DNA of 64,000 nucleotides from G963676655 sp963676655 (GCA_963676655.2 CAXXKX010000004.1:186001-250000); one strand, 5' to 3'. Shown: positions 17,116 to 26,545, counted from the first letter of the stretch. Translations and numbers: made by a program. The notes: generated by a model not told the origin, from the letters alone.

Positions 17116-17628
17116 TTATTCCTGTATAACGTAATCTTGTTTTTCCAGATATCCACCCAGTAATATTCCAGCTGCAAGCATTATCGGGATCGCGGTACAC
17201 AGGCGGATTATGGTGAATTCAATTCCGAGAAAAGATGCTTCAAAAAGAGTCATGGGGATCCGGCAGACTCCGGCAAAGCCGAGGAACGAAAAAATTACTT
17301 TCAAAGACGCTCCTTTGCGTTGCAGCGAATAGGCCAGAGGAAAGGCGACAAATAGACCCCCGATAGTCATGCTGCCGAGCAGCAGCGCCAGGAAATAACC
17401 TTTCATACCGCTATTTGAGCCCAAATGCTTGACTACGGTGTCGCGATGACACCATTTTTCAAACAGCGCGATCAGAATGAATGCACAGGGTAATATTTTT
17501 ATCATGCTCCAGAATACGGAAATAAACTGTTCACCAGTCGCAATCCCGTAATTGCATTTAATGAAATACGAGCCCAGGAGAAATACTGCGGAGAGTGAAA
17601 TGAAACTCCATATAATTTTTTGTTTCAT
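17116..17628 (-). CDS. Permease (ArsP/UPF0718-type), C-terminal half
   Basis: 170 aa with four to five hydrophobic segments. It has the family's small-residue signature around membrane helices (LLLGSMTIGGLFVAFPLAYSLQRKG, FLGFAGVCRIPMTLFEASFLG). It begins with an ATG that overlaps the stop of the preceding half (4-bp ATGA). The two proteins add up to 332 aa, the usual length of a one-piece UPF0718 permease, and probably assemble together. The substrate is unknown; relatives have been linked to organoarsenicals, but nothing here supports that. Confidence 0.7.
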   Translation of the reverse strand: MKQKIIWSFISLSAVFLLGSYFIKCNYGIATGEQFISVFWSMIKILPCAFILIALFEKWCHRDTVVKHLGSNSGMKGYFLALLLGSMTIGGLFVAFPLAYSLQRKGASLKVIFSFLGFAGVCRIPMTLFEASFLGIEFTIIRLCTAIPIMLAAGILLGGYLEKQDYVIQE

Positions 17629-18113
17629 AGCGTTATCTCTCTAAAAATAATTCCGATAATAATTGCGACCAGAATTGCCGTGACAAAACCGATCAAGTTT
17701 CTGATAATCGCTACTTTCCAGCCTAAATACTGTTTTTGCAATGGAAATGACAGGATCCCAACGTTCATCAAAGCGAGACTGAATCCCGCCAGAATATAGT
17801 ATGGAATAGCCTGGGCCTTTAACATTGCGCACAGTGGAAAAGCAATAAATCCCGGCATAAAGGCGACAGAACCAATCCCCAGGCTGATAATCAACCCGGT
17901 TACACCGCTGTCAGCGCCAATTGCCGCCTGAATCAAGTTTTGAGGAACGGCGGTTATGAAAAATGAGAACAGCAGCATAACCAGCAGAAAAACAGGAGTT
18001 ATTTTCCATAATCTCTTGCCGGCCATTTTTAACGCGCCTTTGGTCTTCTCCCGGTTTTTACAGAAAGAAATCAGCAAAGCGGCTAATGTAACTATCCAAA
18101 TGCCCCATTCCAT
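17625..18113 (-). CDS. Permease (ArsP/UPF0718-type), N-terminal half
   Basis: 162 aa with four clear membrane helices. A basic loop (CKNREKTKGALKMAGKRLWK) precedes the second helix. The segment GIGSVAFMPGFIAFPLCAMLKAQ mirrors the GSMTIGGLFVAFPLAYSLQRKG segment of the other half, as expected from the internal repeat in this family. It is first in the pair. It starts upstream of a short AT-rich stretch with no evident promoter. Confidence 0.7.
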   Translation of the reverse strand: MEWGIWIVTLAALLISFCKNREKTKGALKMAGKRLWKITPVFLLVMLLFSFFITAVPQNLIQAAIGADSGVTGLIISLGIGSVAFMPGFIAFPLCAMLKAQAIPYYILAGFSLALMNVGILSFPLQKQYLGWKVAIIRNLIGFVTAILVAIIIGIIFREITL

Positions 18114-18186
18114 AATAATATTATTAATTCCTTTATTGCTGCTTCGCTCCGGCTTTGAACCAGCCTATACGGCTTCGCTTCCCTTC

Positions 18187-18210
18187 TAATTTTTAATTTT
18201 TAATTCTTAA
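18187..18210. repeat. Heptad repeat carrying the IS insertion site
   Basis: Words TAATTTT, TAATTTT, TAATTCT, TAA. On the other strand these read as AATTA-type heptads like those at 60251. The final TTAA (18207-18210) is the left copy of the IS target duplication. Confidence 0.6.
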
Positions 18211-19497
18211 GGGTTCCTCTAAAAATTAGTTCATGACCTGTAATTGGTCCGATGTGATATATATTATTTGCTGTATTTTTGAAAACCTCAGCAATTTGAT
18301 AAGGGATTTATGATGCTCAATGGATTTTTCGACATAGATTTTCGCCTGGAACAACTTGATCAATGCGGCGACCCGCTGACTAAACTTAATGAAGTTATTC
18401 CGTGGAATGCTTTTCGTGGTGACCTCGAAAGGATTCGGGAAAAGAATCGCAAGAGCAATGCCGGACGAAAATCGTTTGACGTGATTCTGATGTTCAAAAT
18501 GCTGATTTTGCAGTCGCTGTATAACCTCAGCGATGACGCGCTCGAATATCAGGTAAGGGACCGTTTGAGCTTCATGCGTTTTCTCGGACTTGCGCTTGAC
18601 GACCGCGTTCCCGACGCCAAGACGGTTTGGCTGTTTCGCGAACAACTCGGGGAACTTGGCCTTGAGAAAAAGGTCTTTGCCCAGTTCGACCGTTATTTGC
18701 GGGAACAAGGTTTTACCGCGAAAAAAGGGCAGATTGTTGATGCCTCGATTATTTCCGCGCCCAGGCAGCGCAACAGCCGTGAGGAAAATCAACAAATCAA
18801 AGACGGAGAAGTACCCAAAGATTGGAGCGAAAACAAGCAGCGGCAAAAAGACACCGATGCCCGTTGGATCAAGAAAAACGGTAAAAATCATTATGGCTAT
18901 AAGAACCATATACAAATCGATGTCAAGCACAAATTCATTCGTGAATACGCCGTCACGGATGCCTCTGTCCATGACAGCCAGGTGTTTGCTGAACTGCTTG
19001 ATAAGAGCAATTCCAGCCGTGATGTATATGCCGACTCGGCATACCGGTCTGAAGCCCGGCTTAACGAACTTGGCAAGCTTGGATATCGCGAGCATCTGCA
19101 GCGTAAGGGATGCCGGAACCGCAAGCTGACCAACTGGGAAAAGTGCGGAAATAAGACTCGGGCGAAGGTCCGCGCCAGAGTTGAACATATCTTTGGCGTT
19201 CAGTCGCAAAAAGCCGGAACTTTGATTATGAGAACGATAGGAATTTCGAGAGCCAAAGTAAAAATTGGCTTGCGAAATATTGCTTTCAACATGGACCGTT
19301 TTGGTACTTTGAAAGCAAAAGTATGAGGATATGTCAGAAATGGGACCGAAATCAGTAAAATCATCAGAAAAAGCCATCCAACTATTGCCATTTGGGACGG
19401 CAATAGAGACTAATTTCTTATTTTGATTGACTGATTTCATTCTCTATTTCCAAGTTTTAATTTTCAAAGCTTAAAAAACGTATTTTTAGAGGTTACC
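18211..19497 (+). mobile_element. IS5-family insertion sequence, apparently complete (1287 bp)
   Basis: The ends are imperfect inverted repeats: GGGTTCCTCTAAAAAT at 18211-18226 and, read inward from 19497, GGTAACCTCTAAAAAT (13 of 16 match). The flanks are a 4-bp direct repeat TTAA (18207-18210 and 19498-19501), which fits the YTAR target of the IS5 subgroup. One full-length transposase gene lies inside. It sits between the permease pair and the 3' end of the SGNH gene and contributes that gene's stop codon. Confidence 0.88.
18310..19326 (+). CDS. IS5-family transposase
   Basis: 338 aa, the normal length for the IS5 subgroup. The DDE triad can be placed: Asp144 (IVDASII), Asp242 (YADSAYR) and Glu292 (ARVEHIF), with the following R/K-rich helix of the Y-(2)-R-(3)-E-(6)-K type. 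The N-terminal DUF772-like domain includes GRKSFDVILMFKMLILQSLYNLSDDALEYQ. No frameshift or internal stop is present, so it may be active. Tandem ATGs at 18310 and 18313 are both possible. A long open frame on the opposite strand is only a shadow. Confidence 0.94.
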   Translation: MMLNGFFDIDFRLEQLDQCGDPLTKLNEVIPWNAFRGDLERIREKNRKSNAGRKSFDVILMFKMLILQSLYNLSDDALEYQVRDRLSFMRFLGLALDDRVPDAKTVWLFREQLGELGLEKKVFAQFDRYLREQGFTAKKGQIVDASIISAPRQRNSREENQQIKDGEVPKDWSENKQRQKDTDARWIKKNGKNHYGYKNHIQIDVKHKFIREYAVTDASVHDSQVFAELLDKSNSSRDVYADSAYRSEARLNELGKLGYREHLQRKGCRNRKLTNWEKCGNKTRAKVRARVEHIFGVQSQKAGTLIMRTIGISRAKVKIGLRNIAFNMDRFGTLKAKV

Positions 19498-20122
19498 TTA
19501 ATTCATAAAGTCCCCAGGTTTTCAGGATTGTTTCGGTTATCTTGCGATTACCTTCTTCAGTCATGTGAGTCCCGTCCCGGGTCAGCAGCAGGCCGGTGTG
19601 ACCGGGATGTTTTGCCCACTCCTCTGCGAACATGGTATCCAGCGGAACCAGCGGACATTTCATCTGATTCGCCGCGTCCCGGGCCGCCAGACAATAGTCG
19701 ACCAGAATATCGCCGTGTTCGGCAAAAGTATCGCCTTCGAAGCGCATGACCGGGGTTATGATGCTGACTTTTTCAATCCCATTTTGCCGGCAAAGGTAGA
19801 TCATCCAGATCAGATTGGTACGATAGGCCTCGACTGAGACCATCGGCTCATCGGCCCAGCGGCCGCGCCCGACCGCGGCATCGTTTGCTCCAAGGTAGAT
19901 TGAGACGGCATCTGGTTTGGCATCAATAATATCCGTCTGGAACCGGGTCAGTCCCCAGGTAGTTTTGTCGCCGCCGCGTCCGGCGTTAATGACCTTGATT
20001 TTTTGTTTTGCGAGTTCTTCGGTCAGCATTGAGACATAACCGGTTTCCGACGCGGTGATGCTGTCGCCGAAACAAATCAAAGTTTCACCCGGCCGCAGCC
20101 ACGGTTTTTCATATTCTATCAT
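19493..20122 (-). CDS. SGNH/GDSL hydrolase, 3' end altered by IS insertion
   Basis: 209 aa from the ATG at 20122, preceded by AAAGGA; the frame upstream of it is not convincing. The four SGNH blocks are visible: CFGDSIT, the Gly of NAGRGGDKT, GAND, and DGTHMTEEG with the catalytic Asp/His. It has no signal peptide, so it is a cytoplasmic esterase, perhaps a sugar deacetylase. The IS ends at base 19497, so the last codons are AGG TAA taken from the IS. If the TTAA is rejoined without the IS, the protein would end LRIKN instead of LR. The effect on function should be slight. Confidence 0.88.
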   Translation of the reverse strand: MIEYEKPWLRPGETLICFGDSITASETGYVSMLTEELAKQKIKVINAGRGGDKTTWGLTRFQTDIIDAKPDAVSIYLGANDAAVGRGRWADEPMVSVEAYRTNLIWMIYLCRQNGIEKVSIITPVMRFEGDTFAEHGDILVDYCLAARDAANQMKCPLVPLDTMFAEEWAKHPGHTGLLLTRDGTHMTEEGNRKITETILKTWGLYELR

Positions 20123-20232
20123 GGTATCAGTCCTTTTATATTGTGAATTTATAACTTGAATAACAATATATAAGAGAACGGGAAAAACAAATAATATGGA
20201 CATAAAAATGCTAAAATTGTTTTAAAAAAATC

Positions 20233-20260
20233 TTGCATTGAACACTTGAGGCGGTATTTT
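20233..20260 (+). promoter_or_regulatory. Probable promoter for the GH36-MFS operon
   Basis: -35 TTGCAT (20233-20238), 16-bp spacer, -10 TATTTT (20255-20260), with ~30 bp to the GTG start. It is a moderate match. Confidence 0.45.
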
Positions 20261-20295
20261 TCTATCTTTCGTTTATCAATAATAAAGGGCTGATT

Positions 20296-22206
20296 GTGAA
20301 TACGCATATCAAAAATGATAAAGTTGAATTGGATTTTGCATCGCAAGGATCATATAATCTTAAAATCGGTGAATTTGAACTGAATAACTGTCAAGTCTGT
20401 GTTGAGATCGACGGAGTTGATTGTTCTCCGGATGAATGGATTTTAAACGACTCCGACGAAGTTTCCGCCAAATACAGTGCGGAAAATCAATACGGCAGCT
20501 GGAAACTTGACTTCTGTTTGTCCGGCTCGGAAGCGGCGATAAAACTGGCCGGAACTTCGAAAGGCCGACATCGGGAAGTGAACCTGTATCCGTTACAGGT
20601 TCCGAAACTGGCCGCGTCGCATGTTTTGGCCCAGGGGCCGAAAATGGGTGGATGCAGTTCGATTCTGACCGGACCCGGAAAAGACGCGGATTTTACCGGG
20701 CATTATCAGTTGATGATTACGGATAACGGCAGGCATTTGCAGCTATCATTTCCTATGCAGCATCAGCTTTATACCCTTTTCGAGGGAAAGGTGCAAGAGG
20801 GCAATATCGTTGACTTGAAGGCGGTCTCAAATATTCTGCATTACGGCAGCAGCGAATATGAGACTGAAACCCTTACTTTGCGGACCTCGGATGACGGGTT
20901 CAAACTGATGACCGATTATGCCGACGTCAATATCGAATGTGAAAAAGACTTTACCGACGCCCAGACGCCAGGTTGGAACAGTTGGGATTATTACCGCTGG
21001 ACAATTACCGAGGAGGAGGTGCTGGAAAACGCGCGATTTATTGCCAATGATCCGGTTTTGTCCAAATATGTCAAACGCATCATCGTTGATGACGGCTGGC
21101 AGTATTGCTACGGCGAATGGGATGCCAATCCGCTTTTTCCCCACGGTATGAAATATCTGGCGGAAGAGTTGACAAAGCTGGGATTTGAACCTGGTATCTG
21201 GATTGCTCCGACAATTATCGAGCCGCACTGTCGCATTGCCCAAGTGGACTATGATATGCTGGCAAAAGGTGAATCCGGCGAACCTTGTCTGTCGTATTCC
21301 TGTATGCAGCGATATGGTTTCGTGCTGGATCCGACGGTTGAAAAATCCCGTAAGTTTCTCTATGATCTGTTTTCGCGTTATGCCGATATGGGCTACAAAT
21401 ATTTCAAACTGGATTTCATCTGGCAGACCCTGAAAGCCCGGAAGTTTGCCGATCCGACCGTGCCGCGCAGCAAGATTCAGGAGTTGATCATGCAGCCGAT
21501 TTGCGAAGCTGTTAAAGGAAAAGCCGCGATACTCGGCTGCAATTATCTCTTTGAGAGCGGCAACAAATATGTCGATGCCGTCAGAACCGGGTCGGACATT
21601 CACGCAACCTGGCACAATATTCAGACCAACACCACTTCGGTGGCCGCTCGTTTCTGGACGCATAACCGGCTCTGGATCAATGATCCGGATTTTGCCCTGT
21701 GCCGCGGTTTTGATACTTCAAATGATCCGGATATCACCCGCCTGCTTCCTTGTCTGGTCTATATAGATGAGGAGATGGAAAATGTCGACCGTTTTACAAA
21801 GCCTCTTGTCGATGTTAACCGGAAAGAGCTTGAAATTCTTTTGAGTATGGTTATTTGTGCCGCGGGAGCCCGGAATCTTTCTGATAAAATGAGCCTGTTG
21901 AATGAATCTGGCCTTGATCTGGCGCGCCGTACGGTCAGTGCCGAACCGGGCGAGGTGGCAATCCCGCTTGATCTGTTTGAAAGCGAATTGCCGGAAACCT
22001 GGCTGCAGCCGGTTAACGGCAGGCATCGGGTATTGCTGATAAACTGGAACGACGAAGCCGAAAAACATGTTTTTGATTTAGCGCAATACGGAGTTGACGG
22101 GACATCGGCCGTCAATTTTTGGAACGATGAACCTGTAGTAATTGAAAATGGCCGCATCGAGGTTGAACTGCCGGCGCGTTCATGCCTGTTTGCGGAGGTC
22201 GAGTGA
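20296..22206 (+). CDS. GH36-like alpha-galactosidase
   Basis: 636 aa from a GTG with an AAAGGG site seven bases upstream. An N-terminal sandwich (~1-225) precedes a TIM barrel with the clan GH-D motifs GWNSWDYY and IVDDGWQ. Asp373 in FKLDFIW is the likely nucleophile and Asp434 in VRTGSDI the acid/base. A C-terminal sandwich with LLINWNDEAEKHVFDL ends the protein. It removes alpha-linked galactose (or a similar sugar) from oligosaccharides. There is no signal peptide, so it acts inside the cell on imported sugars, which fits the coupled transporter gene that follows. Confidence 0.85.
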   Translation: MNTHIKNDKVELDFASQGSYNLKIGEFELNNCQVCVEIDGVDCSPDEWILNDSDEVSAKYSAENQYGSWKLDFCLSGSEAAIKLAGTSKGRHREVNLYPLQVPKLAASHVLAQGPKMGGCSSILTGPGKDADFTGHYQLMITDNGRHLQLSFPMQHQLYTLFEGKVQEGNIVDLKAVSNILHYGSSEYETETLTLRTSDDGFKLMTDYADVNIECEKDFTDAQTPGWNSWDYYRWTITEEEVLENARFIANDPVLSKYVKRIIVDDGWQYCYGEWDANPLFPHGMKYLAEELTKLGFEPGIWIAPTIIEPHCRIAQVDYDMLAKGESGEPCLSYSCMQRYGFVLDPTVEKSRKFLYDLFSRYADMGYKYFKLDFIWQTLKARKFADPTVPRSKIQELIMQPICEAVKGKAAILGCNYLFESGNKYVDAVRTGSDIHATWHNIQTNTTSVAARFWTHNRLWINDPDFALCRGFDTSNDPDITRLLPCLVYIDEEMENVDRFTKPLVDVNRKELEILLSMVICAAGARNLSDKMSLLNESGLDLARRTVSAEPGEVAIPLDLFESELPETWLQPVNGRHRVLLINWNDEAEKHVFDLAQYGVDGTSAVNFWNDEPVVIENGRIEVELPARSCLFAEVE

Positions 22207-23507
22207 GGCAGGATTATAATAATTTTCCGTTTGCTCCGAAAAAATGCCCGTTCTTTTACGGTTGGGTGATTCTGCTCTTCAGCGCGGTTGGTACGCTGAT
22301 GAGCATGCCTGGTCAGACGATGGGGGTGTCAGCGTTTACCGAGCACCTGATTGTCTCGCTCAAACTGACTCGTTCCCAGTTGGCATTGGCTTATATGTTC
22401 GGGACCCTGAGCAGTTCGCTGATCCTGCCGCATGCCGGAAAAGTTTTTGACCGGGCTGGAGCCAGGGTGATGGGAATTGCGTCTTCCATTGGCATGGGAT
22501 GTGCATTAATTCTATTGAGCTTTTCCGATCGGCTGGCTGCCGGAATGAATGTCATCAGCATTATTGTTATGATGTTTTTCGGTTTCCTGATGCTGCGTTT
22601 TTGGGGGCAGGGCGTACTGACTCTGACTTGTCGCAACATGCTGATGAAGTGGTTTGACCGTAAACGTGGGCTGGTTACCGGTCTGAGCGGGCCGATGATT
22701 TCGCTGGTCTTTTCTCTGACGCCGGTAATACTCAATAAGCTGATCGAGTTTCGGGGCTGGCAGATGGCCTGGCTGATTCTCGGTTTGCTTTCAGTCTTCG
22801 GATTCAGCCTGATTGCGCTGGTATTTTTCCGTGACAACCCGGAAGGGTGCGGTTTGCTTCCCGACGGGGTGACCCGGGAAAAACACGAAAAGCAGCAAAA
22901 AAGTAATGATGCAATGCGTCAGTTCACGGTATCTGAGGCCAGAAGGACGTTTCCGTTCTGGCTGATCGGGTTGTCTCTGGCACTTGCCGGATTGTATTTG
23001 ACCGCCATGCCCTTCCATGTCGTATCAATTTTTAAATTGGCCGGAATGGACAAGGAAACCGGGCTCAAAATTTTCTTTTACGGTTCGTGCATCAGTGTGC
23101 CGATGAGTATATTGTATGGCTATATTGCTGATAAAATCGATATCAAATATTTGTTAATGATCTTTTTGTCGGGTCTGATAATCAACAGCATTTCTGTAGC
23201 CTTCCTTGCTCCGGGTTTTGCCTATGCCTCGCTGATTGCCGGGATGGGGTTGAGCGGCGGTCTGTTCGGGATTCTGGCCAATGTGCCGTTCCCCCGTTTT
23301 TATGGTCGCAGTCATTTGGGGGCGATCAACGGCTTTATCATGAGCATGATGGTTTTTTCCAGCGCCATCGGTCCGTGGTTTTTCAGTAAAATACTTGATT
23401 TTACCGGCAGCTATCGCTATGCCGCTTTAGCCTGTACCGTTTGCGCGATAATCTTTTTGATCTGTTCATTCAAATTAAAAAATCCGCAAAAAAACGCCGA
23501 AGTTTGA
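22203..23507 (+). CDS. MFS transporter, probable oligosaccharide or galactoside permease
   Basis: 434 aa from the GTG at 22203, which overlaps the GH36 stop as GTGA and follows GGAGG; an ATG at 22182 would give a 25-bp overlap and lacks a better site. Twelve hydrophobic segments are visible in two halves. The MFS signature between helices 2 and 3 is GKVFDRAGARVMG and the equivalent later loop GYIADKIDIKYLL. The overall pattern is of the oxalate/formate-monocarboxylate branch. Tight coupling to an intracellular alpha-galactosidase suggests it brings in that enzyme's substrate. The charged central loop (TREKHEKQQKSND) is typical. Confidence 0.88.
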   Translation: MRQDYNNFPFAPKKCPFFYGWVILLFSAVGTLMSMPGQTMGVSAFTEHLIVSLKLTRSQLALAYMFGTLSSSLILPHAGKVFDRAGARVMGIASSIGMGCALILLSFSDRLAAGMNVISIIVMMFFGFLMLRFWGQGVLTLTCRNMLMKWFDRKRGLVTGLSGPMISLVFSLTPVILNKLIEFRGWQMAWLILGLLSVFGFSLIALVFFRDNPEGCGLLPDGVTREKHEKQQKSNDAMRQFTVSEARRTFPFWLIGLSLALAGLYLTAMPFHVVSIFKLAGMDKETGLKIFFYGSCISVPMSILYGYIADKIDIKYLLMIFLSGLIINSISVAFLAPGFAYASLIAGMGLSGGLFGILANVPFPRFYGRSHLGAINGFIMSMMVFSSAIGPWFFSKILDFTGSYRYAALACTVCAIIFLICSFKLKNPQKNAEV

Positions 23508-23758
23508 ATCTTCATTTTAGCGGTAAATTGCAGTGTCCTTATTCTTGTTTTTTGTTGGGTTAATTTTTTATTATCAATGTTTTAGGTTTTTTTATTAAAT
23601 CACATGCTGGTTTTTTCAATTCTTAGGATACGGTTGATCCAAATAAATGTAAAATTGAAAATGGAAGTTTTTGCGACTTGAATTTTGAACCTGGGTCATG
23701 CATATTACACATTAATTGACAGCATACGTGTTAACATAAATTCAAATCTGCGAAATTT
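23508..23758. other. Intergenic region with a possible promoter
   Basis: AT-rich. TTGACA at 23717-23722 is followed after ~15 bp by TAAATT, which would place the start close to the GTG at 23759. No terminator hairpin is clear after the MFS gene. Confidence 0.35.
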
Positions 23759-25525
23759 GTGAAAAAAATACTGAGAAAAATATTTGAAGGCCGAAAACCC
23801 GAATTTTTCTGGCTGTCCGGGGCGCTATTGGTGATTTGTCTGGGGTGGATGCCTTATATCCTTACTTACGACAAGGTTCCAATCACCTATGATGATGACT
23901 GGAACTGGTTTTTTATGATGCATGAAGGTGCAAGAAAATCCATTATGGAATATGGTCAATTTCCGTTCTGGTTCCCCTGGCACCGGGGAGGAGTGCCGCT
24001 TTTTGCCCATCCTTTTGCCAGTGTTCTTTCACTGGACACTCTCTTTGTAATTTGCTTCGGTGCGGTGAAAGGACTTCGCCTGGCGATCATGTTCAATGTT
24101 TTGCTGGGGGCGACCGGCATGTGGTTTTTATTGAAAAGATCTATAAAGGCGTATTCGATATGTTTCTGGGGTACGGTTTTATTTGGACTTCAAGGCACTT
24201 TGGCTATGCACATTACTGCTGGTCATTCATGCATGATCGGGATCGTTTGGCTGCCGTGGCTGAGCCTGTTTGCCTTAATGTCTCCGAAGCGTCTTGCCGC
24301 CGCGTTGGCGCTTGGTTTAACCGCGGGGATTATGATGTTGCAGTATTTTCATTACATGACAATCATCAATTCGTTGATTACCATATGTCTGATGCTGTAT
24401 TTGTGGATTAAAAATTATAAGAACAGGATTTTTTATCAAAATATGATCGCATCAGTTCTGGCTTTTGCGACCGTTGCGTCGTTCCGCTTGCTGATTACCA
24501 TACCTTTATGCCTGCAGTTTACGAATAAACCGTTTGCCGAACGAGTGTCGATTGAGCCATGGCTTTTTCTAAAAGCTCTGGTATGGCCGATGCAATGGGT
24601 GTGCTCCATGCCGAATGCCTGGAAAGATGTTTTACGCTGGCACGAACTTGGCTGTTATATCGGAATAATCGCGGTTGTAATGTTTTTTAGTTCATTGTGG
24701 AAAGGCTGGCGCTGGTTTCATACTTGCTTCGTATTAACATTACTGATTGCGTTGGATTCCTCGCTGCCGTTTCTTCCTGGTTACTGGATAAATGGTCCAA
24801 GCATAATAAGGGTGCCGACCCGCTGGCGATTCGCCGTGATTTTTTTCCTGATTATCGGGGCGACCGCCGGAATGCAGATGATTGCGGCAGAAGTTAAGAA
24901 CCGGAGAAAACGCAACTGGCTGCTGGGAACTCTTATTTCCGTATCAATCGCCGGGCTTATCTTCAGCCAATATTATAATTGGTCGCATCGCAAAATGGTT
25001 TCTATTGCCAAAGCGGAAAATTTGCTCAAAACAAAATGCAAAACAATTGTCACGGCTGATTATGGAAACGGCTTTCTGTATCCGGCGACATTTCGAAATA
25101 TCGGGTTGAAAAATTCATTCGACCCGTTATTTAATACAAACAAAACAACGAAAGTAAAAGCATTTAACGAGCCGGGGTATCGAGGCGAAATCAGCTTTTT
25201 TCCGCCTGATGCAACCGTGGAGCGCTGGTCGCCTGATGAAATTGTTTTTGTCACGTCATCCCCAACGGTGATTGCCATTAATCAGAATCCGGGGAGCTAT
25301 TGGCGATTGGATGGGGCGATGCTATATCCCGATGCAAAAGCGATTGAATATACTCGGGATTTTATTTTCAAAGTTCCTGAGAAAGGCCGCTATTCTCTGC
25401 GGACCCGGCCGCCGTTATTTGAAGCCGGACTTATTTGCACCGGGATAAGTTTTGCTTGTCTTGCGGGTTATCTCTTGTTTTTGCGCGAACGGCAGCGCAA
25501 AAAACATGAAGTCATGCAAGCGTAA
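23759..25525 (+). CDS. Polytopic membrane protein, GT-C glycosyltransferase-like
   Basis: 588 aa with about eleven or twelve membrane helices. After the first helix (FFWLSGALLVICLGWMPYIL) comes a large loop with ITYDDDWNWFFMMHEGARK and PFWFPWHRGGVPLFAHP, the acidic-loop layout of GT-C enzymes (YfhO/PMT-like), which move sugars from lipid carriers. The C-terminal ~150 residues are a soluble outer domain. The GTG start has no ribosome site and could be leaderless; no better codon lies before the first helix. A specific role, such as modifying surface polysaccharide or lipid, is only a guess. Confidence 0.6.
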   Translation: MKKILRKIFEGRKPEFFWLSGALLVICLGWMPYILTYDKVPITYDDDWNWFFMMHEGARKSIMEYGQFPFWFPWHRGGVPLFAHPFASVLSLDTLFVICFGAVKGLRLAIMFNVLLGATGMWFLLKRSIKAYSICFWGTVLFGLQGTLAMHITAGHSCMIGIVWLPWLSLFALMSPKRLAAALALGLTAGIMMLQYFHYMTIINSLITICLMLYLWIKNYKNRIFYQNMIASVLAFATVASFRLLITIPLCLQFTNKPFAERVSIEPWLFLKALVWPMQWVCSMPNAWKDVLRWHELGCYIGIIAVVMFFSSLWKGWRWFHTCFVLTLLIALDSSLPFLPGYWINGPSIIRVPTRWRFAVIFFLIIGATAGMQMIAAEVKNRRKRNWLLGTLISVSIAGLIFSQYYNWSHRKMVSIAKAENLLKTKCKTIVTADYGNGFLYPATFRNIGLKNSFDPLFNTNKTTKVKAFNEPGYRGEISFFPPDATVERWSPDEIVFVTSSPTVIAINQNPGSYWRLDGAMLYPDAKAIEYTRDFIFKVPEKGRYSLRTRPPLFEAGLICTGISFACLAGYLLFLRERQRKKHEVMQA

Positions 25526-25547
25526 TATTCCTGATTGGTGATTTTTT

Positions 25548-26399
25548 TCAGTCATTGCTGATTTCCCGGTATTTTCCGGGAGGGATGCCATTCAATTCGC
25601 GGAAACGGCGAACGAAATGAACGTAATTCCGAAAGCCGCATTGGTCGGCGACTTGATAGACCGTTAAATCGGTTCTCTTCAACAGTTTACGAGCGTGGTC
25701 CATCCGGCACTGCGTCAAATAATCCTGAAACGTGCAGCCGCAAAAATCAGTGAAGAGTTGTGATACATATCCGGTGCTGACATTGAATACTTTTGCCACC
25801 AGACCGCGATCTATATCTTCCTGAAAACTGTTTGCGGTCCAGTTGCGTATCCGGTTAAAAAGCTTTTCCGGTCTGCCGCCCCTGTTTGTCATGGTGCGGC
25901 GGCATTCCTGCTCCGCCAGTCCGAGCAGCGCCTTGGCCAGATTGTGGACTACTGATACATCTGAAAGCCCTGATGCCGAATTTAACGCGCCGACCGTGCC
26001 GCGCATCGTCTCGCAATATGGCAGGCCGGTGTGCATAAATGCCAGTGGCGCCAGTCTCCGGCCATCTTTCCGGTCTGAATGCTCATAGAACGATACCCGG
26101 AGAAAGTCGTGTCTTGGAACTATGCAGAGCATGCCGTACTTGCCGCGCCAGTCCTGTTTTTCCCAGGTTCCGGGCAGACAATAAAGCATGTCGCCGGTCT
26201 GCAAATGCAAATTGTATCTGCCGGTTTCCAACGGGAGCAATGCCTCTTTTTCCCCTTCAGTGATAATGATCAGGCGGGGAAAACTATTGAGTTCTCCACC
26301 GGGCGGCGGCGGATTATCCGGCAGGACAAAATAGACCTTGCCCGGAGTCAATTGTCTGGCTTTTGAGATTTGCCCGAGAATTATTGAACGATTATCCAT
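25548..26399 (-). CDS. AraC-family transcriptional regulator
   Basis: 283 aa. Residues ~1-150 look like a cupin-type effector domain (GRYNLHLQTGDMLYCLPGTW). Residues ~185-283 are the double helix-turn-helix: VAKVFNVSTGYVSQLFTDFCG and TVYQVADQCGFRNYVHFVRRFRELNGIPPGKYR. It lies divergent from the sialidase-like/KDG operon across 197 bp and is its likely activator. The product is cytoplasmic. Confidence 0.93.
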   Translation of the reverse strand: MDNRSIILGQISKARQLTPGKVYFVLPDNPPPPGGELNSFPRLIIITEGEKEALLPLETGRYNLHLQTGDMLYCLPGTWEKQDWRGKYGMLCIVPRHDFLRVSFYEHSDRKDGRRLAPLAFMHTGLPYCETMRGTVGALNSASGLSDVSVVHNLAKALLGLAEQECRRTMTNRGGRPEKLFNRIRNWTANSFQEDIDRGLVAKVFNVSTGYVSQLFTDFCGCTFQDYLTQCRMDHARKLLKRTDLTVYQVADQCGFRNYVHFVRRFRELNGIPPGKYREISND

Positions 26400-26431
26400 A
26401 AAACACCTTAAAGTTTATAATATGCATATAA

Positions 26432-26460
26432 ATAATAATTCAAGTATATTTAAAAATCAA
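26432..26460 (-). promoter_or_regulatory. Promoter of the AraC gene
   Basis: On the minus strand, -35 TTGATT (26455-26460), 17-bp spacer, -10 TATTAT (26432-26437), 33 bp before the ATG. Confidence 0.55.
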
Positions 26461-26494
26461 ATCATAGATTGTATTATAAGTATATAAAAACATT

Positions 26495-26545
26495 TTGAAC
26501 GTCGAATGCTTTGAACGTCGAATGCTTAACATCGAACATCGAATA
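26495..26545. repeat. Heptad repeat with a 16-bp tandem duplication
   Basis: TTGAACGTCGAATGCT occurs twice in a row (26495-26510, 26511-26526), then TAACATCGAACATCGAATA. It is built of 7-base words (TTGAACG, TCGAATG, TCGAACA, TCGAATA). It lies in the divergent promoter region upstream of the sialidase-like operon and resembles 15126-15160. Confidence 0.7.

Noticed and set aside
18226..19440. Long open frame (404 codons) on the minus strand across the IS
   Set aside because: It lies opposite the transposase gene, which has the full DDE triad and family motifs. The antisense frame has no recognisable domain and overlaps the IS ends.
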